Below are positions 62,512-64,000 of a stretch of 64,000 nucleotides of DNA, one piece after another (within the stretch, counting starts at the first letter, position 1; the number at the start of each line of letters is the position of its first letter). The stretch lies in contig NZ_CP019445.1 of assembly GCF_001975225.1 (NCBI RefSeq), positions 3,410,001-3,474,000 on the forward strand. Reading direction: 5' to 3'. A program made the position numbers and the translations under genes. The notes below the pieces were generated by a model that worked only from the letters and a program-made list of their open reading frames with translations, ran no database searches and was not told the origin of the DNA. The DNA comes from Kosakonia cowanii JCM 10956 = DSM 18146. GTDB taxonomy: Bacteria > Pseudomonadota > Gammaproteobacteria > Enterobacterales > Enterobacteriaceae.

Positions 62512-62985
62512 ATGCAATTAAACACCAGACAGGAAAGGATTTTTAAGCTCGCCAATTTACTGGGTTCCGGTAAACCCGTCGCCGCGGCCGATATTATTAC
62601 CAGCCTCGAGTGCTCAGAGCCGACGCTTACCCGGGCGCTGAAGGAGCTGCGTGAGTCCTACTCCGCGGAGATTAAGTACAGCAAGGCGGCGCACTCTTAC
62701 CACCTTGTTAACCCGGGGCATCTGGATAAGAAGACCTTGCGTCGTATGAATGAAGCCCTCGCGGCGCACGCCGAGCTGAAAACCAGCGAAACGGGCGGCA
62801 GAGTTTATCTCGATAAGGATAAAAAAACCGCCGTCTCGCTCTCGCTGCGTATGCGCATCTTGCGCAAAATCGACCGCCTGGCGAATCTGAGCGGTACGAC
62901 GCGCAGTGAAGCCGTCGAAAAGCTGGCCGAACGCGCCGTCGACGATCTGATTAAAGAGTTCAACGCCAAAAAGCTCGCGCGTTAA
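62512..62985 (+). CDS. terW: Transcriptional regulator TerW
   Basis: 157 residues. The N-terminus is a winged helix of the HTH_11 type: MQLNTRQERIFKLANLLGSG, then LECSEPTLTRALKELRESY. The C-terminal part, LRMRILRKIDRLANLSGTTR followed by SEAVEKLAERAVDDLIKEF, looks like a ribbon-helix-helix segment. TerW is known as a regulator of the terZABCDE promoter in tellurite-resistant enterobacteria. It is the best candidate to bind the paired palindromes at 57087 and 57257. Confidence 0.88.
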   Translation: MQLNTRQERIFKLANLLGSGKPVAAADIITSLECSEPTLTRALKELRESYSAEIKYSKAAHSYHLVNPGHLDKKTLRRMNEALAAHAELKTSETGGRVYLDKDKKTAVSLSLRMRILRKIDRLANLSGTTRSEAVEKLAERAVDDLIKEFNAKKLAR

Positions 62986-62994
62986 TTCCCGTGC

Positions 62995-63017
62995 CCCGGC
63001 AGCAGGCCGGGCGCCAC
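62995..63017 (+). terminator. Weak hairpin after terW
   Basis: CCCGGC and GCCGGG pair around five bases, 10 bp after the terW stop, with a short T-containing tail. The rest of the 293-bp gap to terY looks like promoter sequence; I see no gene in it. Confidence 0.45.
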
Positions 63018-63278
63018 GTTTTACCCCTCTCCTCATCTTCCCCTGTTGATGCCTATAAAAGTTGGCGTCTTGACACGCATTGCGCATGGTCGCCACGCTG
63101 AATGCGGACTAAACTTCGCAGAGGCCGCGCGGCATAACGCTATGTAGTTGTTGAAAAAGCGCTAATTTCATTTAAGGCTCTCTTTTTTTTCCTGCGCTTC
63201 GCTGCAATTCACAGTCTCTCCCGGCTTTCTCTGCTATTGCTGGATACAAACCTTTCATACCTCTAACAGGATTAGATA

Positions 63279-63917
63279 ATGCGAAGACTACCCGTTTATC
63301 TGTTGCTTGATACCTCTGGTTCGATGCATGGCGAACCGATCGAAGCCGTTAAAAACGGCGTGCAGACACTTCTTACCACCCTTAAGCAAGATCCCTATGC
63401 CCTGGAAACTGCCTATGTTTCGGTGATCACCTTTGACTCATCGGCACGCCAGGCGGTACCGCTAACCGATCTGCTGAGCTTCCAATTACCGACACTTGCC
63501 GCCAGCGGCACAACCTCCCTTGGTGAAGCGCTCTCCCTTGCCGCCAGCGCCATCAGCAGTGAAGTGCAGAAAACCACCGCAGATACCAAAGGTGACTGGC
63601 GACCGCTGGTGTTTCTGATGACCGACGGTTCCCCGACCGACGACTGGCGCAAAGGGTTGCAGGATTTTAAATCGGCGCGCACCGGCGTCGTCGTCGCCTG
63701 CGCAGCGGGTCATGATGCCGACACCAGCGTGCTGAAAGAGATCACCGAAGTGGTGCTGCAGCTTGATACCGCCGACAGCTCATCCATCAAAGCGTTCTTC
63801 AAATGGGTCAGCGCCAGCATCTCGGTAGGCAGCCAGAAGGTGGAATCCAGCAAAAAAGAGGTGATTGGCCTCGACGATCTGCCGCCACCGCCGCCGGAAG
63901 TGAATGTCGTTTTATAA
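63279..63917 (+). CDS. terY: TerY, von Willebrand A-domain protein
   Basis: 212 residues and a whole vWA domain. The metal site is LLDTSGSMHGEPI, with a conserved threonine in ASGTTSLGEAL and an aspartate in LMTDGSPTDDW. The proline-rich tail DDLPPPPPEVNVVL is typical of TerY1. It lacks a signal peptide and is cytoplasmic. AACAGGATTAGATA precedes the ATG. In known ter loci terY genes lie next to terX, as here. Confidence 0.9.
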   Translation: MRRLPVYLLLDTSGSMHGEPIEAVKNGVQTLLTTLKQDPYALETAYVSVITFDSSARQAVPLTDLLSFQLPTLAASGTTSLGEALSLAASAISSEVQKTTADTKGDWRPLVFLMTDGSPTDDWRKGLQDFKSARTGVVVACAAGHDADTSVLKEITEVVLQLDTADSSSIKAFFKWVSASISVGSQKVESSKKEVIGLDDLPPPPPEVNVVL

Positions 63918-63938
63918 CTCATCGATTAAGGGGACGTT

Positions 63939-64000
63939 ATGTCTGTCAGTCTGAGCAAAGGCCAGGGCGTGAGCCTGAAGAAAAATGAGCACGATCTCTC
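63939..64000 (+). CDS. terX: TerX, TerD-family protein (5' end only)
   Basis: From the ATG at 63939, behind AAGGGGACGTT, the frame reads [20 protein letters not shown] and runs off the window. The VSLSKGQGVSL start is that of TerD-family proteins. Its place directly after terY marks it as terX. Only 20 codons are visible. Confidence 0.75.
   Translation, partial: MSVSLSKGQGVSLKKNEHDL

Noticed and set aside
1..64000. tRNA or rRNA genes, or intact insertion sequences
   Set aside because: None was recognised on either strand. The only mobile-element trace is the integrase relic near dif.

Overview
The window looks like a piece of an Enterobacteriaceae chromosome close to the replication terminus. 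It has an fdnGHI operon with an in-frame selenocysteine TGA, then adhP, maeA and sra in the order known from E. coli. It has a near-exact copy of the enterobacterial dif site at 41446-41473 and REP-type repeats between genes. The gene set (smvA with a TetR regulator, a BLUF-EAL protein, a 'KPN_01858-type' luciferase-like operon, a full ter locus) suggests the Klebsiella / Enterobacter / Kosakonia neighbourhood. I cannot name the species.

Layout. 0-2 kb: biocide efflux gene smvA and its divergent repressor. 2.2-6.9 kb: fdnGHI, nitrate-inducible formate dehydrogenase, with FNR and NarL-like sites upstream. 7-10.7 kb: two MFS efflux genes and a LysR regulator. 10.7-11.2 kb: a 70-bp tandem REP-containing array. 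11.2-18.3 kb: a minus-strand operon (substrate-binding protein, two permeases, double-domain ATPase, flavin monooxygenase, carboxymuconolactone-decarboxylase/peroxidase protein). 18.4-23.8 kb: adhP, an ABC-F ATPase preceded by a previously unannotated leader peptide, maeA and sra. 24-30 kb: an alginate-lyase-like gene, an Aer-like receptor, a BLUF-EAL phosphodiesterase and a diguanylate cyclase. 30-34 kb: a pyruvate-oxidase-like enzyme, a haloperoxidase-type hydrolase and a GNAT enzyme. 33.8-39.5 kb: an organic-acid catabolic operon (CoA-transferase, HMG-CoA-lyase-like enzyme, MFS importer) with a divergent sigma-54 activator. 39.5-41.4 kb: a small membrane protein and two poorly known genes. 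41.4-50.8 kb: dif, an integrase relic and an accessory block (paired SMR exporters, two related LysR regulators, UvrA-like and AlkB-like genes, an SDR enzyme, a hydrolase, an MmcQ-like protein). 51-64 kb: a chromosomal tellurium-resistance/stress locus with terZABCDEF on the minus strand, a divergent five-gene metabolite operon, then terW, terY and the start of terX.

Functional themes. The fdn operon and maeA/adhP are core metabolism. The ter half is one divergent regulon: TerD-family calcium proteins, TerC membrane protein, TerB, and an enzymatic operon (ATP-grasp, two phosphoribosyltransferase-like proteins, a HAD phosphatase, a CitE-like lyase). It is controlled from a 320-bp intergenic region holding two nearly identical 13-bp palindromes, one on each promoter.

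Quality note. Seven reading frames are disturbed by single-base indels, mostly in homopolymers: two in the ATPase, two in a permease, and one each in the CoA-transferase, HMG-lyase, MFS and alpha/beta-hydrolase genes. In every case adding or removing one base per site restores a full-length family member. Consensus sequencing error is therefore the simplest explanation, although real decay cannot be excluded.
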